DNA of 64,000 bases from Thermoproteota archaeon (GTDB lineage: Archaea > Korarchaeota > JAOZGF01 > JAOZFZ01): contig JAOZFT010000020.1 of NCBI GenBank assembly GCA_027492035.1, positions 1 to 64,000 of the forward strand, read 5' to 3'. The notes beneath the pieces were generated by a model. The model saw only the letters and a list, made by a program, of their open reading frames with translations, was not told the origin of the DNA and searched no databases. The first letter of the stretch is position 1. Every line of letters begins with the position of its first letter. Both the position numbers and the translations under genes were made by a program. Shown here piece after piece: positions 53,166-60,496 of the stretch.

Positions 53166-56078
53166 TTACTCAAGGTAAAGAGCAGGTTTTCCAGGCAGGG
53201 CTCTGCTGCTTTTTTTTGCAGGGTCATAAATTGGTTGTTCAGCTTTCTGGATATTAAGCCTTAGATTAGTTTGTTTTTCAATGTAGCTCTTTGTTTCTTT
53301 CAAGGTTTTGACTTCTTTTTCTTGTGTAGATAGCCAAATCCACTGCCCAGTTTTTGCTATTGTTTGAATTATTTTCACAACTTCTTTTCCATGCTTTTTT
53401 ATTTCTTCCTTCTTCATAAGTTCCTTAGTTAAGGTTTTGGGGTCAAGTTTCCTGGTTTCCATATAGATCTTCTTTATTTCATTCATTAACTTAAACTTCC
53501 AAGACTCTGCCACGTAGACATAAACATTGTTTGGTTTCTTCCCTAGAAGCTTGCTTATGGCATTGATGTCATCAATTAAGCTGTCAACGAACCCCATAGA
53601 CTCTTCCACTTCTTCATTAATGAATTCTTTTTTTGCCTCAGGCCAAGAGGAAACTGAAACAAGTTCTTTATGTCCAAGTTTCTCCCAAATTTCTTCAGCC
53701 ATGTGTGGAGCAAATGGAGCCAAAAGTTTAGCCCAAACATTTAGTACATTCCACATTACGGGATTGGTTGCTTCTTCGTTTTTCCTTTCCGAAACAGCTG
53801 CAAGGTATTTAGAGACTTCAAGGTCGAAAAGGTAAAAAACGTGATGAAGAGCTTCTCTCACTCTACACTCTTCCAAAGCTTTTGTTGACGCTTCTATATG
53901 TTTTTGAACCCTTGAAAGCAACCATTTGTCCCACATGGCTAAGTTACTAGGTATTTCTTTATTTTTAACCTTTGAAAACTTCTTTGTTAATTCATAAATT
54001 TTTTTAAGTCTTGAAATAGTTGATTTAGCTACTGTTTCGCTGAAGTCAGCGTCTGATAAGAGTTCAGCTGAACCTAGGATTGATAATCTTAAAGTATCTG
54101 CACCATAAGTTTTAATTGCTTCCTTTATCGGGATTATGTTGCCTAAAGTTTTGCTCATTTTCTTCCCGTTCATAGTAACTGAACCATTAACCACTATTTG
54201 TTTAGGCCAGTGTTCCCGTTTGAAAATTGCTAAATGGTTGAAAATGAAAAATGTTAAATGGTTCCAGATGAGATCTCTTCCGCTATTTCTTGAATCTAAA
54301 GGGTACCAGTACTCGAATTCTTTCCTCATTCCAGAAAGAATCTCTTGTGGAATCCCTGTTTCTTCAGAAATCTTTTCAGGGTTACCTTTTCCAAGGAAAA
54401 CATAATCAAATACTTTGTTATTGAAGAGTTTCCCTTCCAGCTTGAACTTGTTTATGTATTTAGCTATAGTGTAATAAGCCATGTAAATTGTTGAATCGCT
54501 TAAACTTTCAATTATCCAATCTGGATCCCAGGGGAAACGTGTACCTAAACCGCTCCTTCTTGCGCAAGCTCTTTCCTTAAGCCAATCAACGCAATCATAG
54601 AATTCACGCTTCACTTCATTAGGGATAATTCTCAATTCACCTAAGTAATCCTTTACCATTTTTTTCCATTCAAGGTTTCCGTAATCTATAAACCATTGAT
54701 CCTCCACCACTTTTACAATTACTTCTGTTCCGCATCTACAGTAAACAGGTGCATTCGTCAATTCATAAAACTTTATAGCTTCTTTCTTTTTTTCAAGATC
54801 TTCTTTAATTTTCTCCTTTGCTTCTTGAACCTTTAACCCTGCGTATTTACCGGTGTTGCTTTTCATCACTCCAGCATGGAATTCTTTACTGTAAATTAAT
54901 TTAGTGGCTTCCTCCAGTTTAGGGTCGCCTTGATCCTTTATTTTAAATTTTTCAACTGCATCACGGGCTGGAAACTCAGAAAATCCTTCAATTTTAATCA
55001 GTGAGATAGGTTTTATGGCTTGCACTTCATCCATGTTCAAGTTAAACTTTTTCATTTCCTTTATTTTTTTCTTTAAATCTTCCAAGGCTACGTAGTCGTA
55101 AGGGGCATGGCCGGGTACAGACATAACTAATCCTGAGCCGTAGTTGGGATCAACAAACGAAGCTGGCAAAACTAAAACTTTATCTCTAGTTAAGGGGTTA
55201 ATAACTTTCTTTCCTACAAGTTCATTGCCTTGAACATCAGAAATCGGTTTTACTTGGTGAGTTTGAGACTTAAGCTTTAAAACAGCCCTTTCAGAAGTTA
55301 TCCACTTTTCACCGTCAACTTCAACTAGTTTATAAGTAACTTCTGGATTAACCCAAATGTTAGTGACTCCTAAAGTTGTTTCAGGCCGGTAAGTAACCAC
55401 TGGAATGAAAACATTCTCGTTTTCAATTTTAAATTTTATAAGTGTGGTTTCCTCTATTTCAGGCTCCACATCCCCTATTGTGTCGTGCTGCCCCACAGCG
55501 TTTAAGCAAGAGGGACACCACCCTACAGGGTGCTTTCCTTTAACAATGTATCCTTTCTCTTTCAACTTATGAAATTGCCAAGTAATGAATTTACTGTAGA
55601 CGGAATCGATTGTTGTGAACTCCCTTCTCCAATCAATGGAGAAACCCATTAGTTTCATTCCTTCCTTTATTTCGTCCCTGAAATAATTTGCCACGTTCAA
55701 TGGTTCAGTGAAAGTTTTTATTTTGTCCTCAGGCACATGGTAAAGTTCACGGAAAGTCTTTATCAGTTCTTTATCCCCTTTCCTTACTCTTTTAGCCATT
55801 GCTAAAACAGGGGTTCCTGTAAAATGGAAAGCCATAGGCAGCAAAACATTAAACCCTTCCATTCTCTTAAATCTGGCATATACGTCCGTTAAAGAATAAG
55901 TTCTGCCATGTCCTATATGTTGAGGGCTGTTAGGGTAAGGATAAGCTACAGTGATGAAAAACTTAGGTTTATTTGACACCGGGTCTGCCTCAAAAATTTT
56001 TTTCTCAACCCAAACCCTCTGCCACTTAGTTTCAATTTCCCTCATTAACTTAACAAAATCTTTACTCAAAAGGAACAC
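53166..56078 (-). CDS. leuS: leucyl-tRNA synthetase, archaeal type
   Basis: A 970-residue class I synthetase. HIGH appears as PYPNSPQHIGHG near residue 60 and KMSKS as MNGKKMSKTLGN near 650. A long CP1 editing domain (TTLGVTNIWVNPEVTY) and C-terminal anticodon and archaeal-specific domains are present. The length and order are archaeal/eukaryotic rather than bacterial. It charges tRNA-Leu. Single gene on the minus strand. Confidence 0.96.
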   Translation of the reverse strand: MFLLSKDFVKLMREIETKWQRVWVEKKIFEADPVSNKPKFFITVAYPYPNSPQHIGHGRTYSLTDVYARFKRMEGFNVLLPMAFHFTGTPVLAMAKRVRKGDKELIKTFRELYHVPEDKIKTFTEPLNVANYFRDEIKEGMKLMGFSIDWRREFTTIDSVYSKFITWQFHKLKEKGYIVKGKHPVGWCPSCLNAVGQHDTIGDVEPEIEETTLIKFKIENENVFIPVVTYRPETTLGVTNIWVNPEVTYKLVEVDGEKWITSERAVLKLKSQTHQVKPISDVQGNELVGKKVINPLTRDKVLVLPASFVDPNYGSGLVMSVPGHAPYDYVALEDLKKKIKEMKKFNLNMDEVQAIKPISLIKIEGFSEFPARDAVEKFKIKDQGDPKLEEATKLIYSKEFHAGVMKSNTGKYAGLKVQEAKEKIKEDLEKKKEAIKFYELTNAPVYCRCGTEVIVKVVEDQWFIDYGNLEWKKMVKDYLGELRIIPNEVKREFYDCVDWLKERACARRSGLGTRFPWDPDWIIESLSDSTIYMAYYTIAKYINKFKLEGKLFNNKVFDYVFLGKGNPEKISEETGIPQEILSGMRKEFEYWYPLDSRNSGRDLIWNHLTFFIFNHLAIFKREHWPKQIVVNGSVTMNGKKMSKTLGNIIPIKEAIKTYGADTLRLSILGSAELLSDADFSETVAKSTISRLKKIYELTKKFSKVKNKEIPSNLAMWDKWLLSRVQKHIEASTKALEECRVREALHHVFYLFDLEVSKYLAAVSERKNEEATNPVMWNVLNVWAKLLAPFAPHMAEEIWEKLGHKELVSVSSWPEAKKEFINEEVEESMGFVDSLIDDINAISKLLGKKPNNVYVYVAESWKFKLMNEIKKIYMETRKLDPKTLTKELMKKEEIKKHGKEVVKIIQTIAKTGQWIWLSTQEKEVKTLKETKSYIEKQTNLRLNIQKAEQPIYDPAKKSSRALPGKPALYLE

Positions 56079-56348
56079 CTAAAAGAGAGGAATAGGGATG
56101 TATTTCATTAAAAACAGAAGGAGAATGTATAGTTTAAATATATGAAAGGGAAAATTAAAAGGTTCCTTGTTTAAAACAATTCCGGCAAGTCAAGCCCCTC
56201 CTTTAAAAAGTTAAGGAGGTAAGGTTCCCATCAATGCTTATTTAAATTTTTTGTTTCCTATACAGTTATTAATTAGGAAAAATTTCAGCAGAGGAGGACA
56301 GAGTAGCTAGGAGAGAAGGAAAATTGATGATTAAGGAAAAAGAGGAAC

Positions 56349-57149
56349 TTATTGCAGAGAAAAATGTTTTAATTTTTCGTTTAAGTAATCAACTAAACTG
56401 TTTGTTTTTTTCACTGCGTGAAAGTTCAAATCTAAACCTGTCACAGCTATCTTCCCCTCCCTTTTTATGACATATACATCTGTGCCAGGTTCACCTTCAT
56501 AGAAATCCATTCTCCAACTCTTTAGAGTGTAAATGTTCTCCCATGCCTCCCTAAAAATGTCTTTGTAAACAGTATCAGCTATTTCAGCAAATACGGCCTC
56601 TGCTTTCTTCAATTTTGAGGGTACATTGATAGAAATAATTTTAACCTTAGGAGGCATTCCATTCCTAAAGACATAATTAACGGTATGTTCCAAAACAAAG
56701 GATGCAGCTTTGAACGCAACTTTGCTCCTAACCTTTACGTCACAATACGAAACAGCTATTGAAGGTATTTCGTGAAGAGCAGCTTCCAAGGCAGCGCCTA
56801 TAGTGCCTGAATTCAAGTAGTCCTCCAATCCAAGATTAGGGCCCAAATTAATGCCTGAAACTACCAAGTCAGGCCTAAATTTAAGTAATTTATAAAGGGC
56901 AAGTAATACGCAGTCGGCAGGTGTTCCATCAACACAAAAACCGTCGTTTATTTTCACTACTTTAATTGGTTTTGTAAGGGTTAAGGCTTTACCCATTCCA
57001 CTTTTAGGGTTGAAAGGAGCAACCCAAGCAAGTTTAACTAATTTTTTAAGGGTTTCCTTAGCTAACTCTAAACCTACAGATCCTACACCGTCATCGTTAA
57101 CCAACAAAACCTTTCTCAAACTCATCAACTCTTCAACAGACAGAAACAA
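56349..57149 (-). CDS. surE: 5'/3'-nucleotidase SurE
   Basis: A 266-residue SurE protein with LLVNDDGVGSVGL (metal-binding Asp pair), PFNPKSGMGKALTLTKP, VDGTPADCVLLAL, VSGINLGPNLG and SGTIGAALEAA. It removes phosphate from nucleotides and polyphosphate. ATG at 57125 would start the protein at MSLRKVLLVNDDG, which fits the family better than the longest start at 57149. Bases 56079-56348 before LeuRS show no gene. Confidence 0.92.
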   Translation of the reverse strand: MFLSVEELMSLRKVLLVNDDGVGSVGLELAKETLKKLVKLAWVAPFNPKSGMGKALTLTKPIKVVKINDGFCVDGTPADCVLLALYKLLKFRPDLVVSGINLGPNLGLEDYLNSGTIGAALEAALHEIPSIAVSYCDVKVRSKVAFKAASFVLEHTVNYVFRNGMPPKVKIISINVPSKLKKAEAVFAEIADTVYKDIFREAWENIYTLKSWRMDFYEGEPGTDVYVIKREGKIAVTGLDLNFHAVKKTNSLVDYLNEKLKHFSLQ

Positions 57150-57337
57150 CGTGTCTTTTTACTTCAGCGTCTTCAAAAACCAGAAAAGCAACTCTCTTTT
57201 TCATGGAACCGGTTCTGTTAACTTATTGTTGGTGAAGTGAAAGAATAAAAAAATTATTGAATTTCTCCCCTACTTCATTGGAAATAAACTTTGATAAACT
57301 TAATTTGATAACACATTGGTTCTCTTATTAAATCCCT

Positions 57338-57523
57338 TTACCATTTTCCAATCTCAAATTGATTCCGCAAGCTTCGGCAGGTGTTTTTACAAGATTTCAG
57401 AAATCTCTTCGCAACAGAAATGTAAGCCTTAACCATTTGGTAGAAATACTTTCTCAGTTTAATTTCTTTGATGAACTTGCCTATTAACTCACAGCGTCCT
57501 TGCGGCGTAAGCTTCTTTAATAT
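57338..57523 (-). pseudogene. recombinase- or transposase-like coding relic
   Basis: Bases 57150-57710 hold no intact gene. On the minus strand a 60-codon open stretch (57523 to TAA 57338) includes ELIGKFIKEIKLRKYFY and VKAYISVAKRFLKS. This looks like the SAM-like core-binding domain at the N terminus of tyrosine recombinases. In the next frame KTPAEACGINLRLENGKG follows, which instead recalls the C-terminal end of DDE transposases. The relic has no start and is frameshifted. It points away from the adjacent cassette region. Confidence 0.3.
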
Positions 57524-57688
57524 TCAGGCCAATAACTGATTATGTGAGTATTAAAAAATTTTATAAGAAGAACTTTATAAAAGTTCGTTTTAACCTCTAA
57601 ATTTAGAAGATTATGTGAATAAAGGTTTGTGAAATAATTGTTGTCCGAAATTGCGGCGACGGGAGAAAAAATTAAAAATAGATTACAT

Positions 57689-57700
57689 ACATTAAGTGAG
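57689..57700. repeat. left copy of 12-base direct repeat ACATTAAGTGAG
   Basis: ACATTAAGTGAG occurs here, just before hicB, and again at 59430-59441 at the end of the last cassette-like unit; the next three bases are GTG here and ATG there. The two copies enclose 1.74 kb of accessory genes and could be attachment-site or insertion-end sequences. Confidence 0.5.
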
Positions 57701-57710
57701 GTGATCAGGG

Positions 57711-57941
57711 ATGGTCATATTAACGGCGATAATTCACAAAGAAGAAGATATGTATGTTGCTGAGTGCCCAGAAGTTGGAACTGTAAGTCAGGGTAAAACT
57801 ATAGAAGAGGCAATTTACAACCTGAAAGAAGCAACAGAATTGTATCTTGAAGAATTCCCCCTGGAAGAGAAAGAACATCCGATTCTTACGACTTTTGAGG
57901 TATCTAAAGTTATGGGAGCAGAGAAAATTGCCAAAGCTTAG
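57711..57941 (+). CDS. hicB: HicB-like antitoxin
   Basis: A 76-residue protein with the short HicB/UPF0150 domain: LTAIIHKEEDMYVAECPEVGT, then SQGKTIEEAIYNLKEATELY. It is a partial RNase-H-like fold that inhibits HicA. GAGGTG lies upstream of the ATG. The stop overlaps the start of hicA by 14 bases. The order hicB-hicA is one of the two usual arrangements. Confidence 0.88.
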   Translation: MVILTAIIHKEEDMYVAECPEVGTVSQGKTIEEAIYNLKEATELYLEEFPLEEKEHPILTTFEVSKVMGAEKIAKA

Positions 57942-58158
57942 AAAGATTTCTGGGGAAGACGTAGTTAAGATATTACATAACAAATTTGGCTTTCAAATAA
58001 CAGGGAGAAAAGGTAGTCATGTTAGATTATCCAAAATGACGCCTAGTGGAAAAGTTGGGACTGTGGTTCCAATGCATAAAGAACTAAAGATAGGAACCCT
58101 CAGGGGTATCTTGAAGCTTGCAAAGGTAGATATTGATGAATTCTCTAAGTATCTATAA
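57928..58158 (+). CDS. hicA: HicA-like mRNA interferase toxin
   Basis: A 76-residue dsRBD-fold toxin: KISGEDVVKILHNKFGFQ, GRKGSHVRLSK with the catalytic His, VVPMHKELKIGTLRGILKLA. HicA cleaves mRNA. The start is set at TTG 57928, with GGGAG about nine bases upstream, giving the normal family length; a longer frame from 57847 runs through hicB and is not supported. It is the first unit of the cassette-like region. Confidence 0.88.
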   Translation: MPKLRKISGEDVVKILHNKFGFQITGRKGSHVRLSKMTPSGKVGTVVPMHKELKIGTLRGILKLAKVDIDEFSKYL

Positions 58159-58203
58159 GATTATGTCGTCACCCGCAAATTTCAGCTCCGCTCCGGTGCT
58201 AGC

Positions 58204-58303
58204 GCACTAGGACAATAGGGAGATATGTGGCTTCGCCTTCGACTATGCCCCAATCTGCTCCATTACTGTCCCGCAAACTTCACATATCCTCAAAACGTTA
58301 GGC
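58204..58303 (+). repeat. attC-like site A
   Basis: After hicA, an imperfect palindrome: GAGATATGTG (58220-58229) against CACATATCCTC (58281-58291), with one unpaired extra G, then the 5-base spacer AAAAC and GTTAGGC (58297-58303), which fits the R' consensus GTTRRRY. The expected left end is degenerate (CTAGGAC). About 100 bases long with a GC-richer centre. These are the hallmarks of an integron attC site. Confidence 0.5.
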
Positions 58304-58365
58304 GTAATTCCTGCGCGCCTCAAAGATCGAAAGCTTTATAAATATTTTTTAGATTGGCAAATATT

Positions 58366-58590
58366 ATGATAGTAGAAATTGTATTAAAAAACGAACCAAG
58401 TTTGGAACTTGAAGGCTATGAAAAAATAGAGCTTCCGAACGGAGCAATTTTTGCAAACCCAGTAGAAAAGAGGGTAGAGATAGTTGTGAAGAAACATCCA
58501 GATGGTAGAGTTAGTATATTTACAGACAAATCAGAAGTGATAAAATCAGTAGTGCAACTTGGAGAAGTTGTTGATATTCACGCAAAATAG
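58366..58590 (+). CDS. small hypothetical cassette protein
   Basis: A 74-residue soluble protein with alternating strands (IVEIVLKNEPSLELEGYEK, VEIVVKKHPDGRVSIFTD, VIKSVVQLGEVVDIHAK). No family recognised. ATG 58366 is chosen because CTTTATAAATAT ends about 25 bases upstream, as for a leaderless transcript; TTG 58354 is the alternative. It is the only gene between two attC-like sites whose ends GTTAGGC and GCCTAAC are exactly complementary. Confidence 0.55.
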   Translation: MIVEIVLKNEPSLELEGYEKIELPNGAIFANPVEKRVEIVVKKHPDGRVSIFTDKSEVIKSVVQLGEVVDIHAK

Positions 58591-58644
58591 GTCGGCGCGC
58601 TCGGAACTTCTCCGTTCGCTTTGCTCACTCCAATTCTTTGGGAT

Positions 58645-58739
58645 GCCTAACAGCGGTTACGAGGAAAATCTGTACTTCGTTTGATTTTTTCCCAAATCGC
58701 TCTTACGAGCAACTTCTCGTAACCACAATAATGTTCAGC
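58645..58739 (+). repeat. attC-like site B
   Basis: GCCTAAC (58645-58651) fits the attC R'' consensus and is the exact complement of GTTAGGC at 58297. GGTTACGAG (58655-58663) pairs with CTCGTAACC (58716-58724), and GTTCAGC (58733-58739) is a near R' match. A second inner hairpin TTACGAG/CTCGTAA (58703-58722) shares the right arm. Confidence 0.5.
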
Positions 58740-58762
58740 GGCAAGAATACCCAAATTTCGCC

Positions 58763-59005
58763 TTGCAGAATATAAAACTCCAAAATAATAACAACCCTCT
58801 AGAGCCCACGACACCCTTAAAATTTGTGCTTGGCGAAACTTCGCGCAACAGGAAATTAAGCGGTTTAACTTTGCTTCCAATTGTTGTTGGAATTTTGACA
58901 TTTGGAATAAAGCTTATTAGTAGTTCTAATTCAGAAATCTCAAGAGCGGGCTTCTGGTTGTTGCGATTTATAGTTGGTGGTATCTCATTTGCGGTTGCTA
59001 TGTAA
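58763..59005 (+). CDS. possible small two-helix membrane protein
   Basis: An 80-residue frame starting at TTG 58763, with an asparagine-rich N terminus and two hydrophobic stretches (LTLLPIVVGILTFGIKLI and FWLLRFIVGGISFAVAM). No ribosome binding site is convincing and no family is known. It would be the gene of the second cassette-like unit. The opposite strand is also open, so this call is weak. Confidence 0.35.
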   Translation: MQNIKLQNNNNPLEPTTPLKFVLGETSRNRKLSGLTLLPIVVGILTFGIKLISSSNSEISRAGFWLLRFIVGGISFAVAM

Positions 59006-59072
59006 CTTTTCGAATTGACTGTGTTATACGCGACGATTTGCTATCTTAAATACTTTAGAACGAGAGATGGGG

Positions 59073-59332
59073 ATGTTGAATGACGTATCACCGAAAAATC
59101 GCGTCAATTTACCTTTCTGAGGGGTTATCTTAGATTTAATTGGACATTAATAAAAAGCATTAGATTTCCGCCCGCTATCTTCTATTCTATCCTTGGAGGA
59201 TGTAGCATTATCCTGTTTACAGGAAATATTGCCTTTAAATCAATCATAATTGGCTTGTTGCTGGCATTATTTATTTTGCCTATTGTAATGCTGTTACCTA
59301 TCTCCCTTACAAAAGGGGTTTGGTTCAAATGA
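59073..59332 (+). pseudogene. frameshifted small membrane protein of a cassette-like unit
   Basis: ATG 59073 (or 59067) opens MLNDVSPKNRVNLPF and stops; a second frame continues LRGYLRFNWTLIKSIRFPP and two hydrophobic helices to TGA 59330-59332. One base change near 59115 (CCTTTCTGAGG) would join them into a ~86-residue membrane protein. A TATA-like CTTAAATAC lies about 25 bases before the ATG. The unit lies between GTTATAC (59023) and its exact complement GTATAAC (59351). Confidence 0.45.
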
Positions 59333-59350
59333 ACACGAATAACAAACGGC

Positions 59351-59438
59351 GTATAACAGAGTGTATCTGGCTCCATGCTTTAGAAACTTCGCCCAAACCC
59401 TGCTTCGCAGGACTTCAGATATGCTTGAAACATTAAGT
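59351..59438 (+). repeat. attC-like site C
   Basis: GTATAAC (59351-59357) is followed by an imperfect palindrome (GTGTATCTGG against TTCAGATATGC) with an inner hairpin CCTGC-TTC-GCAGG (59399-59411), ending ATTAAGT. Its right half, CTTCAGATATGCTTGAAACATTAAG, is a diverged copy of the right half of site A (CTTCACATATCC, then CAAAACGTTAGG). Confidence 0.45.
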
Positions 59439-59441
59439 GAG
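59430..59441. repeat. right copy of 12-base direct repeat ACATTAAGTGAG
   Basis: Identical to 57689-57700. It coincides with the right end of attC-like site C, so the repeat marks both borders of the hicBA-plus-cassettes segment. Confidence 0.5.
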
Positions 59442-59503
59442 ATGCCCTTCGTCTTTGAAAAGATTTAAAACTTAGAGTAGAATAGAACAATAAGTGCAAA
59501 AAA

Positions 59504-59790
59504 ATGAAAAAAATCACTGGGTGAGATAAGAACAATTATCAAAAACATAAAAAAGAACTTAAAGGAAAGCATGGAGTTAAAGAAATAGGAATCTTTTTTG
59601 GGGTGAGGGGAGAAGCAAAGAAAAATAGCGATATTGACATACTGGTTGAATTCGAAAAGTCTACGGGATTCTTTAAATTTCTCAAACTGAAGAGATATCT
59701 GGGTAATTTAATAGGTGGAAAAGTGGATCTTGTACCTAAAAAAGGCGCTTAAACCACATATTGGAAAAATATATTCTTGAGGAAGTTGTA
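59504..59790 (+). pseudogene. decayed MntA-type minimal nucleotidyltransferase
   Basis: From ATG 59504 the frame reads MKKITG, an in-frame TGA, then KEIGIFFGVRGEAKKNSDID and ILVEFEKSTGFFKF, KVDLVPKKGA to TAA 59750-59752. GVRGE...NSDIDILVEF is the MntA nucleotidyltransferase core, with the normal GSYxRGE shortened. After the stop another frame continues ALKPHIGK and YILEEVV, the usual MntA end. One stop, one small deletion and two shifts make this a pseudogene. Confidence 0.7.
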
Positions 59791-59795
59791 ACAGT

Positions 59796-59831
59796 GTGGA
59801 GAAAATATACAGGGATTACATACTGTTTTAG
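59796..59831 (+). pseudogene. fragment of a HepT-like (HEPN) toxin gene
   Basis: GTG 59796 opens MEKIYRDYILF and stops at once. This resembles the start of HepT, which normally overlaps or follows mntA. The rest is missing, so only the first eleven codons of the partner remain beside the decayed mntA. Confidence 0.4.
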
Positions 59832-59856
59832 ATCATCCTGTTCTGTAAAAAAGTTC

Positions 59857-60387
59857 TTAACCCTTTTTAACTTTCCACTTTCTAATTAATTTATTAGCTA
59901 AGAAAGAAATTATTAACATCACAACTAAAGAAAGGACCACTACAAAGTAAAGGTTTGAAGTGAAACGAAGGAAACCTAAAATAGAACTTGCTATTATGAA
60001 ATAGAAAAGACAATTCCCAACAACACCTGCAGCGTACACTTTCCGTCTTTTAACCCCCATCAAGGCCATTAAAGGAACTGATAAATAAACCCAAAGTGTG
60101 AAGCAAAGTAAGACTAAGCCTGTAAAAGACGCAGCTGAACCGTACTTCTCCTCAAAATCAATTCTCTTCCTTTTAAAATATTCACTAAACCTCATGCTTA
60201 CCTTACTAATTTCTAAACCAGCGAAGTAAGCAATAGTGATCGCTAAAATGAGGGATATAAACCAAAGGATTGTTCCCCCTGCTAAACCAATTTCTGAACT
60301 ATAAAGCACAGTTAATGCCGGAATAATGACAGCCGAAAACTGCACAAGAAGTAAAAGAAATAACAGAAATAAAGTAAGTAATTCCAT
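59857..60387 (-). CDS. polytopic membrane protein
   Basis: A 176-residue protein with about five hydrophobic helices and a charged loop (RFSEYFKRKRIDFEEKYG) after the second. It may belong with small multidrug-export/SNARE-associated-like membrane proteins, but no motif settles this. Single gene, divergent from the peptidase gene at 60497. Confidence 0.55.
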   Translation of the reverse strand: MELLTLFLLFLLLLVQFSAVIIPALTVLYSSEIGLAGGTILWFISLILAITIAYFAGLEISKVSMRFSEYFKRKRIDFEEKYGSAASFTGLVLLCFTLWVYLSVPLMALMGVKRRKVYAAGVVGNCLFYFIIASSILGFLRFTSNLYFVVVLSLVVMLIISFLANKLIRKWKVKKG

Positions 60388-60496
60388 TCTTCACCAACTC
60401 CCGTAAGAAGGTAAAAGGAGTCAAATTTTAAATTTAAATCTTCTCTTTTAATTTTTTTAAACCAAGTGAAGGAAAGGGTGAGAAAGGTAAGGGTAA

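Noticed and set aside
58647-58901. Minus-strand 84-codon frame across the cassette region
   Set aside because: It reads through the attC-like palindrome B and has no ribosome site; such frames arise from structured repeats.
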